Shown here piece after piece: positions 17,210 to 27,812 of a DNA stretch of 64,000 nucleotides. Below the pieces are notes generated by a model. It worked only from the letters and a program-made list of their open reading frames with translations. It did no database searches and was not told the origin of the DNA. The stretch's first letter is position 1, and the number at the start of each line of letters is the position of its first letter. The stretch covers positions 806,001-870,000 of the forward strand of contig NZ_WBKI01000001.1 in NCBI RefSeq assembly GCF_008830365.1. The letters are read 5' to 3'. Both the position numbers and the translations under genes were made by a program. This DNA comes from Serratia proteamaculans. Its GTDB lineage: Bacteria > Pseudomonadota > Gammaproteobacteria > Enterobacterales > Enterobacteriaceae.

Positions 17210-19488
17210 TATGACTTATCCCTTTCTGCGTTGGTGGAAGCCTGCTGTTTTAACGCCTTCAGCACCTGCTCCGGGGTGAATGGCACTTCCCGCAGTCGCA
17301 CACCCAGCGCGTCGAATAATGCATTGGCGATTGCTGCTGCACTCGGTACCGAGGCCGATTCCCCCGCGCCCATCGACGGCTCATCCGGGTAGTCAAGCAG
17401 TTGCACATCCACCTGTGGCAATTCGTCAAAACGCAGGATCGGATAGCCACCCCAGTCCAGTGACGTCACCGCTGACGCATCAAAGGTGACAAACTCCTTC
17501 AGCACCCGACTGGCGGACTGGAGGATATTGCCATGCACCTGATGACGAACCCCGGCCGGGTTGATGATGCGTCCGCAGTCATGTGCCACGAAGATTTTGT
17601 CGAGTTTGATCTGGCCGCTGTGGCGGTTAACGCTAAGGTCACACACCCAGGCTGCCCAGGCCGCGCCGAACCCCGGGAATTTGCTGTGGAAGTAACGGGC
17701 ATAGGCAAAGCCACGGCCACTTACCCACGCCTGTTCGCCCGTTGCCGGGTTGCGATGCGCCGGGCCATCCTGCCAACCGGCCTGTTTTTTCAATGCGTTG
17801 ATCAACGCCACGGCGCGCGGGTCTTTCAGATATTGCAGGCGGAAGGCGATCGGATCCTGCCCGGCGTGCCACGCCAGCTCATCAATCCACGATTCGTGAG
17901 CAAACACATTGGGCAACGCCGAAACCCCGCGCATCCACGAAGCCCGCACGATCGGCGCAGCATCCTGGCAAATCACCCGCATATTCGGATATTCGTACTG
18001 AGGAATGGCGGTTCTGTCGCCCATCTGCTGCACATCGGCCCGATTGGTCACCTTACCGGTCAACACCAGTGACAATGTCACGGCGTTATTGGAGGGATAG
18101 CTGGTTTTCAGCTCGTAGGCCGCCACCTGCCGGTGCTGATCCAACCCACCGCGCACCCGCATCAACTGCCCGGTGCCCTTGGGTTCCCAACCCGACTCTT
18201 GCTCACGCATTAACTGCACTCTGACCGGTTTGCCGGCGGCCTGCGATAACAGCGCGGCGTCTGCCGACACGTCATCGGCACAGTTGCGACCGTAACAGCC
18301 GGAGGCCTCCATGCGATTGATATGCACCAGCTCAGGCTGTCGATCGAGCAAATGGGCAATGTCTTTGCGCAGGTCATGAGGGTTTTGCGTACCCGACCAG
18401 ATTTCTGCGTGCTCACTGGTGACATCGGCCACCGCACAGGAAGGGCCAATGGAGGCATGCTGATGATAAGGCCAGACGTAATCGGCATTGACTTCGGTGT
18501 GCAGCGAAGCCAGCGCGGCATCGACGCCCGCATCATCGCGCAGTACGCGATCGCTTTTCGGGTTAGCCGCCAGCGCCGCCTGCAATCCCTGCACCGAAAG
18601 ATCCGGCAGCCCGGTCCAGGGACGCCATACGGTCTTCAATTGCCGCATGGCTGCGATCGCCTGCTCTTCACGCTCAGCAACGATGCCGATAAAATCGTTA
18701 ATCACCACCAGTTTCACGATGCCCGGCAGATGAGAGATAGAAGCTCGGTCCACCGACAGCAGTCCACTGCCCAGGGGCGCACTGCTGTCCGCGCCGGTAT
18801 AAGGCGGGCGCACCACTCTGCCATGCAGCATGCCCGGTAGCCGCAGATCGTGTACATAAGTCAGTTGACCGGTAACCTTGGCGGGGATATCTACCCGCGG
18901 CACGGCCTTACCAACATAGCGGCTGTCCGCCACGCTTTTCAGCTTGACCGTTTTATCCAGCGCAACCTGCAAGTTTTGCCCGTTGGCCAGGTCGCCATAA
19001 CTCAGGCTGACATGGGGTTTGTCCGCTGAAAATACCCGGCCATTCTCGGCCCGTAACCTGTCTACCGGTAGCGCGAAGGCGCGTGCGGCCAGCCCCAGCA
19101 ACAACTGCCGCACCTGCGCCGCCGCCTGACGCAGCGGAATTGAGGTTACCTGAATAGTGGCACTGGCGATGGTCGGCCCCTGATCCGGCGTGCGCTGGGT
19201 ATCCCCCAGAATGACCGTGACATGGTCAAAGGGCACGCTGATTTCATCGGCAACAATCTGTGCCAATGCAGTGCGAATACCGGTACCGAGATCCACATGG
19301 CCATTAAAGGCAGTAACCCGACCGTCGGCGGTCAGGCCAATAAAGCTGTCCACACGATCCAGCGGCAGGTCGCCCACGGCAGCAGGCGTATCGGCAAAGG
19401 CATTGAGTGAAACCGGCAGCAGACTGCTGACCATCACCAATCCCCCTGCCTGTAACAGGCGGCGTCGGGTGAGTTCCAGGCGGCTCAT
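17209..19488 (-). CDS. Molybdopterin subunit of periplasmic aldehyde/heterocycle dehydrogenase
   Basis: 759 residues, large subunit of the xanthine dehydrogenase family in the isoquinoline 1-oxidoreductase beta / aldehyde dehydrogenase branch. A twin-arginine signal is visible (LTRRRLLQAGGLVMVSSLL), so the complex is exported folded. GAGESASVPSAAAIANALFD carries the catalytic Glu block. It hydroxylates an aldehyde or N-heterocycle using water. It overlaps the Fe-S gene by 4 bases and the cytochrome gene by 1, so the three are translated together. The substrate could be an aldehyde, nicotinate or isoquinoline; sequence alone does not decide. Confidence 0.92.
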   Translation of the reverse strand: MSRLELTRRRLLQAGGLVMVSSLLPVSLNAFADTPAAVGDLPLDRVDSFIGLTADGRVTAFNGHVDLGTGIRTALAQIVADEISVPFDHVTVILGDTQRTPDQGPTIASATIQVTSIPLRQAAAQVRQLLLGLAARAFALPVDRLRAENGRVFSADKPHVSLSYGDLANGQNLQVALDKTVKLKSVADSRYVGKAVPRVDIPAKVTGQLTYVHDLRLPGMLHGRVVRPPYTGADSSAPLGSGLLSVDRASISHLPGIVKLVVINDFIGIVAEREEQAIAAMRQLKTVWRPWTGLPDLSVQGLQAALAANPKSDRVLRDDAGVDAALASLHTEVNADYVWPYHQHASIGPSCAVADVTSEHAEIWSGTQNPHDLRKDIAHLLDRQPELVHINRMEASGCYGRNCADDVSADAALLSQAAGKPVRVQLMREQESGWEPKGTGQLMRVRGGLDQHRQVAAYELKTSYPSNNAVTLSLVLTGKVTNRADVQQMGDRTAIPQYEYPNMRVICQDAAPIVRASWMRGVSALPNVFAHESWIDELAWHAGQDPIAFRLQYLKDPRAVALINALKKQAGWQDGPAHRNPATGEQAWVSGRGFAYARYFHSKFPGFGAAWAAWVCDLSVNRHSGQIKLDKIFVAHDCGRIINPAGVRHQVHGNILQSASRVLKEFVTFDASAVTSLDWGGYPILRFDELPQVDVQLLDYPDEPSMGAGESASVPSAAAIANALFDALGVRLREVPFTPEQVLKALKQQASTNAERDKS

Positions 19489-19958
19489 GACTGCCCCCTT
19501 TCGGCCAACAGCTGTCGGGCTTTGGCGGCGGCCCGCAAAATCTCAATATGGGTGCCGCAGCGGCACAGGTTATAGGCCAGTTCATTTTTGATCTGTTGTT
19601 CATCGGCCTGCGGATTGCGCTCAAACAGCGCAACCAGCGTCATGATCATACCGTTGGTGCAATAACCGCACTGCGCGGCTTGCTCATCGATAAAGCCCTG
19701 TTGAACCGGGTGCAGTTGCCCCGCTTCGCTGAGCCCTTCCAGCGTGGTAATAGATTTATTGATGGCACCGCTCAGTGGGATAGAACAGGAACGAGCGGCA
19801 ACGCCGTCGATCAGTACCGTACAGGCACCGCACTCCCCCAGACCACAACCATATTTGGGGCCGTTGAGGCCCAGATCATTGCGTAATACGTACAGTAAAG
19901 GCGTCTCGGGCGAAACGTCGTCGAGTGCGACCATCCGGCCGTTTATTTTAATTTCCAT
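19485..19958 (-). CDS. 2Fe-2S subunit of periplasmic dehydrogenase
   Basis: 157-residue small subunit carrying two [2Fe-2S] clusters. The plant-type ferredoxin site is YGCGLGECGACTVLIDG with a further Cys (ARSC). The second cluster site is CGYCTNGMI and NLCRCGTH. It passes electrons from molybdopterin to the cytochrome. The start at 19958 is the only one giving the normal N-terminus (MEIKINGRMVALDD); AAGGA is about 11 bases upstream. It has no signal of its own and is presumably exported with its Tat-signal partner. First gene of the operon. Confidence 0.92.
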   Translation of the reverse strand: MEIKINGRMVALDDVSPETPLLYVLRNDLGLNGPKYGCGLGECGACTVLIDGVAARSCSIPLSGAINKSITTLEGLSEAGQLHPVQQGFIDEQAAQCGYCTNGMIMTLVALFERNPQADEQQIKNELAYNLCRCGTHIEILRAAAKARQLLAERGQS

Positions 19959-20382
19959 GGTGAAATATATCCTTAACCAAACGGATTTCTCCGTAATATC
20001 ACTGCGATGAATTATTCGCAGCATGCTAATTATAATCATTAAAAGACTTAGCAATGTTAAGGTGATGTAGCATCAATTGCTTTACCGAAAAATGGGTATT
20101 TATTATAAATTTCTGATAGATATTCATAATACTCTTGGCAAACACCCCTCCCAGGCTAAAAAATTACCGTTTGATCTCCGTCAAATACGGCTAAATAAAG
20201 CGCCTGTTTATTCCCCTCGAGCCCGCATGTTACGACTGCCTGTTACCGGTTTTACTCCGTCGGTCACATTACCGGTAACACCTTTTTTTAACATCCTCCA
20301 GCGTGATATCTGTCGCAAAACCGCCTGCGGAAAACCGCTTTGATAGCTCTATCGAAGCGACTTTTTTTAAGCAGGTGAAACC
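19959..20382. other. Divergent promoter region with paired operator-like repeats
   Basis: The gap between the Fe-S gene and the hydroxyacid dehydrogenase has no ORF with good signals. The left part is AT-rich. The right part holds a 10-bp inverted repeat, described separately. Confidence 0.6.
20241..20280. promoter_or_regulatory. Paired TGTTACCGGT / ACCGGTAACA sites (GntR/IdnR-like)
   Basis: TGTTACCGGT (20241-20250) and ACCGGTAACA (20271-20280) are exact inverted repeats 20 bases apart, about 100 bases before the dehydrogenase start. The motif resembles the LacI-family GntR/IdnR gluconate operator (TGTTACC-GTAACA type), from memory. It suggests sugar-acid control of the next two genes. Confidence 0.55.
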
Positions 20383-21333
20383 ATGACAACCCCAACGCCC
20401 AATGAAGTACTGTTAATTGCCCCCGTGATGGAAAACCTGCAGGCCCGCCTTGAGGCGGCCTTTGTGGTGCATCGACTGTATGAACAAGCGGACCCGGTGG
20501 CGTTTCTCGCCGCCAAGGGAGAAGCCTTTCACGCGATTGTTACCCGTGGCGATATCGGCGTCACCACGCCGATTCTCGAGCAATTACCGAAGTTGGGGCT
20601 GATTGCGGTATTTGGTGTGGGCACCGATGCGATAGACCTGGAGTACACCCGCCAACGTGGCATTGCCGTCACCATCACCTCCGGCGCGTTGACCGAAGAC
20701 GTGGCGGATATGGCGTTGGGGCTGCTGCTGGCCACCGCTCGTCAGCTCTGCCATAACGACCGTTTTGTCCGTGAAGGCCGCTGGCTGCAGGAGGCACCCG
20801 GTCTGTCGGTACAGGTCAGCGGAAAGCGTCTGGGGATTTTTGGCATGGGTAACATCGGTCGTGCCATCGCCCAGCGCGCCACCGGCTTCAACATGCACAT
20901 CCAATACGCCAGCCACCGGCAGGACAGTACGCTGCCCTATGCCTATTACCCGGATCTGCTGGAATTGGCGCGAGAAAGCGACTTTTTTGTGATTGCCATT
21001 TCGGGCGGAAAGGACAGCGCCGGTTTGGTAGACAAAGCCGTGTTTGACGCGCTGCCGTCGCACGCACTGGTGATCAACATTGCCCGTGGCAGCATCGTCA
21101 ACCAAGCGGATCTGATCGCCGCGCTGCAAAACGGTGACATCGCCGGCGCCGGGCTGGACGTTTACGCCCAGGAGCCGCAGGTGCCTGCCGAACTGCTCGC
21201 GATGGAAAACGTGGTGCTGCAACCGCATATCGCCAGTGCCACCCAGGAAACCCGGCAAAAAATGAGCGACATCGTCTTCACCAACGTTGAAGCCTTTTTC
21301 AACCAGGCACCACTGCCCCACGCCATCGAGTAA
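20383..21333 (+). CDS. D-2-hydroxyacid dehydrogenase (glyoxylate/2-ketogluconate reductase-like)
   Basis: 316 residues, the usual length for GhrB/GyaR-type reductases. The NAD(P) site is GIFGMGNIGRAIAQRA (about 148-163). Catalytic residues lie in NIARGSIVNQ (Arg), GLDVYAQEPQ (Glu) and LQPHIASAT (His). It reduces 2-keto acids such as 2-ketogluconate or hydroxypyruvate with NAD(P)H. It stands before an MFS sugar-acid carrier and behind GntR/IdnR-like operators, so a gluconate or ketogluconate role is likely but inferred. Confidence 0.9.
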   Translation: MTTPTPNEVLLIAPVMENLQARLEAAFVVHRLYEQADPVAFLAAKGEAFHAIVTRGDIGVTTPILEQLPKLGLIAVFGVGTDAIDLEYTRQRGIAVTITSGALTEDVADMALGLLLATARQLCHNDRFVREGRWLQEAPGLSVQVSGKRLGIFGMGNIGRAIAQRATGFNMHIQYASHRQDSTLPYAYYPDLLELARESDFFVIAISGGKDSAGLVDKAVFDALPSHALVINIARGSIVNQADLIAALQNGDIAGAGLDVYAQEPQVPAELLAMENVVLQPHIASATQETRQKMSDIVFTNVEAFFNQAPLPHAIE

Positions 21334-21423
21334 TTAACCCGCTTTAGTTCGATTTTATTCTTGCCGAATAACAGAACCTCCCGTTCTGGAGGTTCTCCCT
21401 GCGTCCTGTAAAGAGAGATCGCC

Positions 21424-22731
21424 ATGGATAAGAAAATACCCAACACCCGCTGGCTGCGGGTCATTGCCCCGATCCTGATCGCCTGCATTATTTCCTTTAT
21501 GGACCGGGTTAATATCAGTTTTGCCTTGCCCGGTGGTATGGAAAGTGATTTGGGCATTACCAGCCAGATGGCGGGTTTGGCCAGCGGCATCTTCTTTATC
21601 GGTTATCTGTTTTTGCAGGTTCCCGGCGGCCGCATTGCGGTTAACGGCAGCGGCAAACGCTTTATCGCCTGGTCACTCTGTGCCTGGGCGGTGGTTTCGG
21701 TGGCCACCGGCTTTGTCACAAACCACTACCAACTGCTGGTGTTACGTTTTGTATTAGGCATTTCCGAAGGTGGCATGTTGCCGGTGGTGCTGACCATGAT
21801 CAGCAATTGGTTCCCGGAAAAAGAACTGGGTCGCGCCAATGCCTTCGTCATGATGTTCGCCCCGCTGGGTGGCATGCTTACCGCCCCCATTTCGGGTGCC
21901 ATCATTAACCAGCTCGACTGGCGCTGGCTGTTTATCCTCGAAGGTTTGCTGTCACTGGTGGTGTTGGCCGTTTGGTGGCTGTTGATCAGCGATCGTCCGC
22001 AGGAGGCGCGCTGGCTGCCGGCCCGTGAGCGCGAATATCTGATAACAGAACTGACGCGCGAACGTGAGATCCGCAGCAGAACCCAGCCGGTCAGCAACGC
22101 ACCGTTAAAGGATGTGTTCCGCAATAAGGGGCTGATGAAACTGGTACTGCTGAACTTCTTCTACCAGACCGGTGACTATGGCTACACCCTGTGGCTGCCG
22201 ACCATTCTGAAAAACCTGACCGGTGGCAATATGGCCTCGGTCGGCTTCCTGGCGATCTTGCCGTTCGTCGCGACCCTGCTGGGGATTTACCTGATATCGG
22301 TGCTGACCGACAAAACCGGCAAACGTCGGCTGTGGGTGATGGTTTCCCTGTTCTGCTTTGCCGCCGCGCTTTTGGCCTCGGTGGTGTTACGCCATAACGT
22401 AGTGGCAGCCTATATCGCGCTGGTGGTTTGTGGCTTCTTCCTGAAGGCGGCGACCAGCCCATTCTGGTCGATGCCAGGGCGTATCGCCTCGGCGGAAGTG
22501 GCCGGTGGCGCACGCGGCGTGATTAACGGCCTCGGCAATCTGGGCGGTTTCTGTGGCCCCTATCTGGTCGGCATGATGATCTACCTGTACGGTCAGAACG
22601 TCGCGGTTTGCGCGTTGGCGGTATCGCTGATCATCGCCGGTATCATCGCCTGGCGCTTGCCGAAGGAATGCGATCTGACCGGCAGCGAACCGACGCATGA
22701 CGTGCTGCTGGAGAAGGCCAAACGCGCCTGA
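21424..22731 (+). CDS. MFS carrier, anion:cation symporter family
   Basis: 435-residue inner-membrane carrier of the ACS branch (glucarate, galactonate, hexuronate, phthalate carriers). It shows FMDRVNISFALPG at helix 1, typical of ACS members, and GISEGGMLPVVLTMISNWFP. It lies 90 bases after the hydroxyacid dehydrogenase and probably shares its transcript. It likely imports the acid that the dehydrogenase reduces. The substrate is inferred from context only. Confidence 0.87.
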   Translation: MDKKIPNTRWLRVIAPILIACIISFMDRVNISFALPGGMESDLGITSQMAGLASGIFFIGYLFLQVPGGRIAVNGSGKRFIAWSLCAWAVVSVATGFVTNHYQLLVLRFVLGISEGGMLPVVLTMISNWFPEKELGRANAFVMMFAPLGGMLTAPISGAIINQLDWRWLFILEGLLSLVVLAVWWLLISDRPQEARWLPAREREYLITELTREREIRSRTQPVSNAPLKDVFRNKGLMKLVLLNFFYQTGDYGYTLWLPTILKNLTGGNMASVGFLAILPFVATLLGIYLISVLTDKTGKRRLWVMVSLFCFAAALLASVVLRHNVVAAYIALVVCGFFLKAATSPFWSMPGRIASAEVAGGARGVINGLGNLGGFCGPYLVGMMIYLYGQNVAVCALAVSLIIAGIIAWRLPKECDLTGSEPTHDVLLEKAKRA

Positions 22732-22819
22732 ATAACAACGAAAACCACGAGCGGGCAACGGCAAAATTTGCTATGTTAGCCCGCTTATTAAGGTCTGTTG
22801 TTACTCGCCGGATAGGTCT

Positions 22820-23554
22820 ATGTTTACCCATAAAGCAATTGCCGAACTCAATGCGCTGGAGTTGATGGTTTATAACTACGTCATCAAAAACAACACCCCG
22901 GTGATGTATATGACCATCCGCGAACTGGCCGAGGCCGCCGGGGTGTCCACCACTACCGTGCTGCGTTTCTGCAAGAAAATGGGTTGCGAAGGTTATTCCG
23001 AATTCCGTATCCGCTTCAAACTGTATCTTGAGCAGAGTGAGACACCACCGGTAGATTTTGGCACCAGTGAAATCATCAACTTCTTTAAAAGCATCAATAA
23101 CGATGAGTTTAATCAGCTGATTGACCAGGCGGTGCAGCATATTGCCGCCGCCGAACGCATTATTTTTGTCGGGGTAAGTACCTCAGGGGCATTGGGGAAA
23201 TATGGTGCGCGTTTCTTTTCCAATGTGGGGAAATTCAGCACCCATATTGATGACCCTTATTATCCGATCAATAGCGACATGTATAAAAGCGCGGTAGCGA
23301 TCATGCTTTCCGTCTCCGGTGAGACCGAAGAGATCCTGCGCCTCGCCAGCCAGTTCAGCCTGCACCACTGCAAAATCGTCAGCATCACCAACAACGAAAC
23401 CTCGTCACTGGCGCGTATGGCGGACTTCAACCTCTCCTACCACGTTCCCCCGCAGTTGATTGCCGGGCAACATAACATCACCACCCAGATCCCGGTTATT
23501 TACATTATTGAAACTATCGGCAAGCGGCTGGGCCATATTAACGCCAGTAAATAA
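22820..23554 (+). CDS. RpiR/MurR-family regulator
   Basis: 244 residues: an N-terminal HTH_6 domain (TIRELAEAAGVSTTTVLRFC, about 32-51) and a C-terminal SIS sugar-phosphate domain with IIFVGVSTSGALGKYGARFF. Such proteins sense a phosphorylated sugar. It lies between the sugar-acid pair and the GH1 gene, all on the plus strand. The GH1 gene, whose product makes sugar phosphates, is the more probable target. Confidence 0.9.
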   Translation: MFTHKAIAELNALELMVYNYVIKNNTPVMYMTIRELAEAAGVSTTTVLRFCKKMGCEGYSEFRIRFKLYLEQSETPPVDFGTSEIINFFKSINNDEFNQLIDQAVQHIAAAERIIFVGVSTSGALGKYGARFFSNVGKFSTHIDDPYYPINSDMYKSAVAIMLSVSGETEEILRLASQFSLHHCKIVSITNNETSSLARMADFNLSYHVPPQLIAGQHNITTQIPVIYIIETIGKRLGHINASK

Positions 23555-23659
23555 AACAGCCTGTTTTTTTAATGTGACAAATTACCAAATCGGTATTTTG
23601 TTATATCGTGACATTCAATCCCAGCTTGCTAGTATATTCTCAGAACCTTTCATGAATAA

Positions 23660-25114
<1,455 letters not shown>

Positions 25115-25127
25115 TCATATCTATTTC

Positions 25128-25152
25128 TTAAGGGCGGCGTTGCCGCCCTTAA
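25128..25152. terminator. Strong hairpin terminator
   Basis: TTAAGGGCGGC (25128-25138) and GCCGCCCTTAA (25142-25152) pair perfectly with a 3-base loop, between the GH1 gene and the convergent MFS gene. It can serve both directions. Confidence 0.85.
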
Positions 25153-25184
25153 ACCTACTAATTGCAACGACTCAGCCAGTGAGG

Positions 25185-26543
25185 TCAAAGGCTTTTGGCG
25201 GTAACCTGGCTGGCCAACTGCGCCTGACGGTTAAAGCCCTTGGCACCCTTGATAAAAATGGCGCAGGCGGTGATCAGCGCCGGAATGGCGATAAGGGTAA
25301 AAATGCGATCGAAGCCCCAGCCCAGCGCCAGCATTTCCGCCCCGGCAAAGGCACTCAGAATGGCACCAATACGCCCAACGCCGTGCATCCAACTGGAGCC
25401 GGTGGCCCGCGCCTCGGTCGGGTAATAATGAGCCGACAGCGCATTCATGCCAGTATTGGCGCCGTTCAGGCAAAAACCGCAGGCTAACGCCAACACGCCG
25501 AGCAGCAAACTGCAGTGGGACGCCAGGCCGATCGACCACGTAAACACGGCACCCAACAGATAAATCACGCCCAGTGCCCGGTGGGGATTGACCCTATCCA
25601 TCAACCAGCCGGCAAACAGTGAGCCGAAGGTGCCGCCAGCCTGATACAACGCGGTAATCACCGCCGCCTGCGCCACGCTCATTCCAATGCCTTTTACCAG
25701 CGTCGGTAACCAACTGCCCAGCAGATAGACCAAAAACAGGGCCATGAAATAGCCCAGCCACAACATCAGGCTGCCAAATCGGTACTGCCGGGAGATCACA
25801 ATCTGCATCGAGCCTTTACCGGGGGCTACCCGCGACGGCAGTGTGTAGTGGGTGTTGGCGTCGGTACTGCCCGGCGCCAGCTTTTCTACAATCTTGCCAA
25901 TGCGTTGCTTGCTGGCACGTTTGGTGACCAAAAATCGCACCGACTCCGGCAGTTTGGCGAGCAACAGCGGAACGCTCAGCAGCGGCAGTATGCCCCCCAG
26001 CAGCAACAATGCATGCCAGCCCATCTGCGGAATGATCCACGAGGCAGCGAACCCGCCCAGCGCGGCACCGAAAGTAAAACCGCAAAACACCACGGTGATA
26101 ATAAAAGAACGTTTCTTTTCCGGCGCATATTCAGAGATAAGCGTGCCGACGTTCGGCATCGCCGCCCCCAGCCCCAGCCCGGTCATAAATCGGAAGAAAA
26201 TCATTTGATCAATAGTGTGCGAAAACGCAGTGACCAACGTCCAGACACCAAAAAAGAACACGCTGTTGATGATGATCACTTTACGGCCCAGCCAGTCCGC
26301 CAATGGCCCGGAAAGCAGTGCGCCGATGGTCAGACCGACCAGCGCGGCGCTCATCACCATACCCAGTTGCTGATTGCTGACGCCCCACTCGCTTTTCAGC
26401 TCCGGCGCGATAAATCCCATCAGGGTAATGTCGAAGCCATCGAGCGCAACCACGATAAAACCCAGCAAAATAATCAGTTTTTGGTAACCACACAGCGGAC
26501 GATCGTTGATCAGCGTACGAACATCAATTTCGTTTGAAGCCAC
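25185..26543 (-). CDS. Aromatic acid:H+ symporter (AAHS, PcaK-like)
   Basis: 452 residues from a GTG at 26543, which has AAGGA about 8 bases upstream; the frame runs open to 26699 but the extension is not AAHS-like. The family mark is LDGFDITLMGFIAPEL (DGFD in helix 1). GPLADWLGRKVIII follows in the loop. It imports aromatic acids such as 4-hydroxybenzoate or protocatechuate. PcaR-like operators lie directly upstream, which favours PcaK over MhpT. No ring-cleavage genes are in the window. The substrate is inferred. Confidence 0.87.
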   Translation of the reverse strand: MASNEIDVRTLINDRPLCGYQKLIILLGFIVVALDGFDITLMGFIAPELKSEWGVSNQQLGMVMSAALVGLTIGALLSGPLADWLGRKVIIINSVFFFGVWTLVTAFSHTIDQMIFFRFMTGLGLGAAMPNVGTLISEYAPEKKRSFIITVVFCGFTFGAALGGFAASWIIPQMGWHALLLLGGILPLLSVPLLLAKLPESVRFLVTKRASKQRIGKIVEKLAPGSTDANTHYTLPSRVAPGKGSMQIVISRQYRFGSLMLWLGYFMALFLVYLLGSWLPTLVKGIGMSVAQAAVITALYQAGGTFGSLFAGWLMDRVNPHRALGVIYLLGAVFTWSIGLASHCSLLLGVLALACGFCLNGANTGMNALSAHYYPTEARATGSSWMHGVGRIGAILSAFAGAEMLALGWGFDRIFTLIAIPALITACAIFIKGAKGFNRQAQLASQVTAKSL

Positions 26544-26961
26544 AATTTTTCCTTGGACAGACGCCAATAAGTGCAGGTGTTCGATAATCGAACTGACATT
26601 GAATTTCCCGCTTCTAATGTATGAACTCCGGTGCAGGTCGGCAACGGGGATTATCGATAATCTGGCGTCTATCGAACCTGACGGTACATTTACCCTCAAT
26701 TAAAAAAACTGCCACATCCGATTAACTCAAAACAATATGCTAACAAGCAAACCCGTAAAGCCCTTTATCATCCGGCCGGCAGTCCGTTGCCCGGTGGGAA
26801 ATAATGTTGTCGAATTGTGAGAGGGATCGTCTCAACCCTCAGGTTATCGCCGCGCAGGTTTACCTGTGAGCAATATGACGTCGTTCACAAAAGCCCGGCT
26901 ATGGCGGATTGTATTGCCGTGTGACCCCGGTTACTCTTAACTGGTGTTCCCCTAAAGATAA
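26544..26961. other. Divergent promoter region, AAHS carrier and TetR gene
   Basis: The left half carries ATCGAAC-type sites, described separately. No ORF with a ribosome site is seen in the rest. Confidence 0.6.
26579..26677. promoter_or_regulatory. PcaR/IclR-type operator cluster
   Basis: A perfect palindrome GTTCGAT-A-ATCGAAC lies at 26579-26593. Further sites are GATTATCGATAATC at 26649-26662 and ATCGAAC at 26671-26677. The first differs by one base from GTTCGATAATCGCAC, which I recall as the Pseudomonas putida PcaR site. It is 36 bases upstream of the carrier's GTG. Confidence 0.6.
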
Positions 26962-27618
26962 GTGACTGATGTTTTGAAGAATGATGAGATCACTGCCACC
27001 AAACGCAAAAACGACCCCGTTGGCCTGAAGCAGCGTATTTTCGCTGCGGCGCTGACCGAGTTCGCCGAGGCCGGCCTGAAAGGCGCCCGCATGGAAAACA
27101 TTGCCGAGCACGCGGCCACCACCAAACGCATGGTGGTTTATCACTTCAAGACCAAGGAATCGCTGTACCTGGAGGTACTGGAACACGTATATCAGCACAT
27201 CCGTGCGCACGAAATGGGGTTGGATCTGCAGGCATTACCGCCGGTGGCGGCCATGACAAGGTTGGTCGAAGAAAGCTTTAACTATCATGCGGAGCACCCC
27301 GACTTCATCCGGGTGATTTGCATGGAAAACATGATGCGCGGTCAGTATATCCGCCAGTCGCCACGTATTAAGGCATTGAATCAGAGCGCCCTGACCCTGC
27401 TGGAAGATATTTTGCAGCGCGGCAAGCAAGGGCGAGAGTTCACCCCAGACGCCAGCGCCACAGATGTGCATCGTTTGATCAGCAGCCTGTGTTTCCACTA
27501 CGTCGCTAACCAGTACACCTTTAATACACTGTTTGAAAACCATGAGCCGCAGGAAGATCAGGCTCGTCACATCCGTCGGTTAGCCGTTGTGGCAACCCTG
27601 CGTTATTTGGCTCTGTAA
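26962..27618 (+). CDS. TetR-family regulator
   Basis: 218 residues. The N-terminal helix-turn-helix is GARMENIAEHAATTKRMVVY followed by HFKTKESLYLEVL. The C-terminal half is helical (EESFNYHAEHPDFIRVI), as in TetR_C domains. The start is a GTG at 26962; the ribosome site is weak. It is divergent from the AAHS carrier, so it may help control it, next to a decayed pcaR-like gene. The ligand is unknown. Confidence 0.87.
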   Translation: MTDVLKNDEITATKRKNDPVGLKQRIFAAALTEFAEAGLKGARMENIAEHAATTKRMVVYHFKTKESLYLEVLEHVYQHIRAHEMGLDLQALPPVAAMTRLVEESFNYHAEHPDFIRVICMENMMRGQYIRQSPRIKALNQSALTLLEDILQRGKQGREFTPDASATDVHRLISSLCFHYVANQYTFNTLFENHEPQEDQARHIRRLAVVATLRYLAL

Positions 27619-27632
27619 GCACGGAGACTGTG

Positions 27633-27812
27633 ATGACCAAGACCTCATCCGGCGAAGAGATCGCCGCGCCTGATAGTTCACTGTCCGCCGCCAGGGGCGA
27701 TCCCAATTTTATGGCGTCGCCGGCCCGGGGGCTTGAGGTGATCCAGGCTTTTACCCCGCAACTGCCGATCCTGCTGGAAGGCGCAGAGGAGCTTTCGCTA
27801 CTCACTCATTAA
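27633..27812 (+). pseudogene. Internally deleted IclR-family regulator (pcaR-like remnant)
   Basis: 59-codon frame with GGAG just upstream, 15 bases after the TetR gene. Its first part, GDPNFMASPARGLEVIQAFT, is the N-terminus of a PcaR/PobR-type IclR regulator (DPxFMxSLARGLxVIQAF), with Pro replacing the usual Leu. Its last part, [16 protein letters not shown], looks like the C-terminal end of the same family. The roughly 200 residues between (most of the helix-turn-helix and the ligand domain) are gone, without a frameshift at the join. The frame overlaps the end of dsdA by 4 bases. It cannot encode a working regulator. The identity of the C-terminal part is inference. Confidence 0.6.

Noticed and set aside
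20584-21321. 245-residue minus-strand frame
   Set aside because: Mirror of the hydroxyacid dehydrogenase, which has all catalytic residues.
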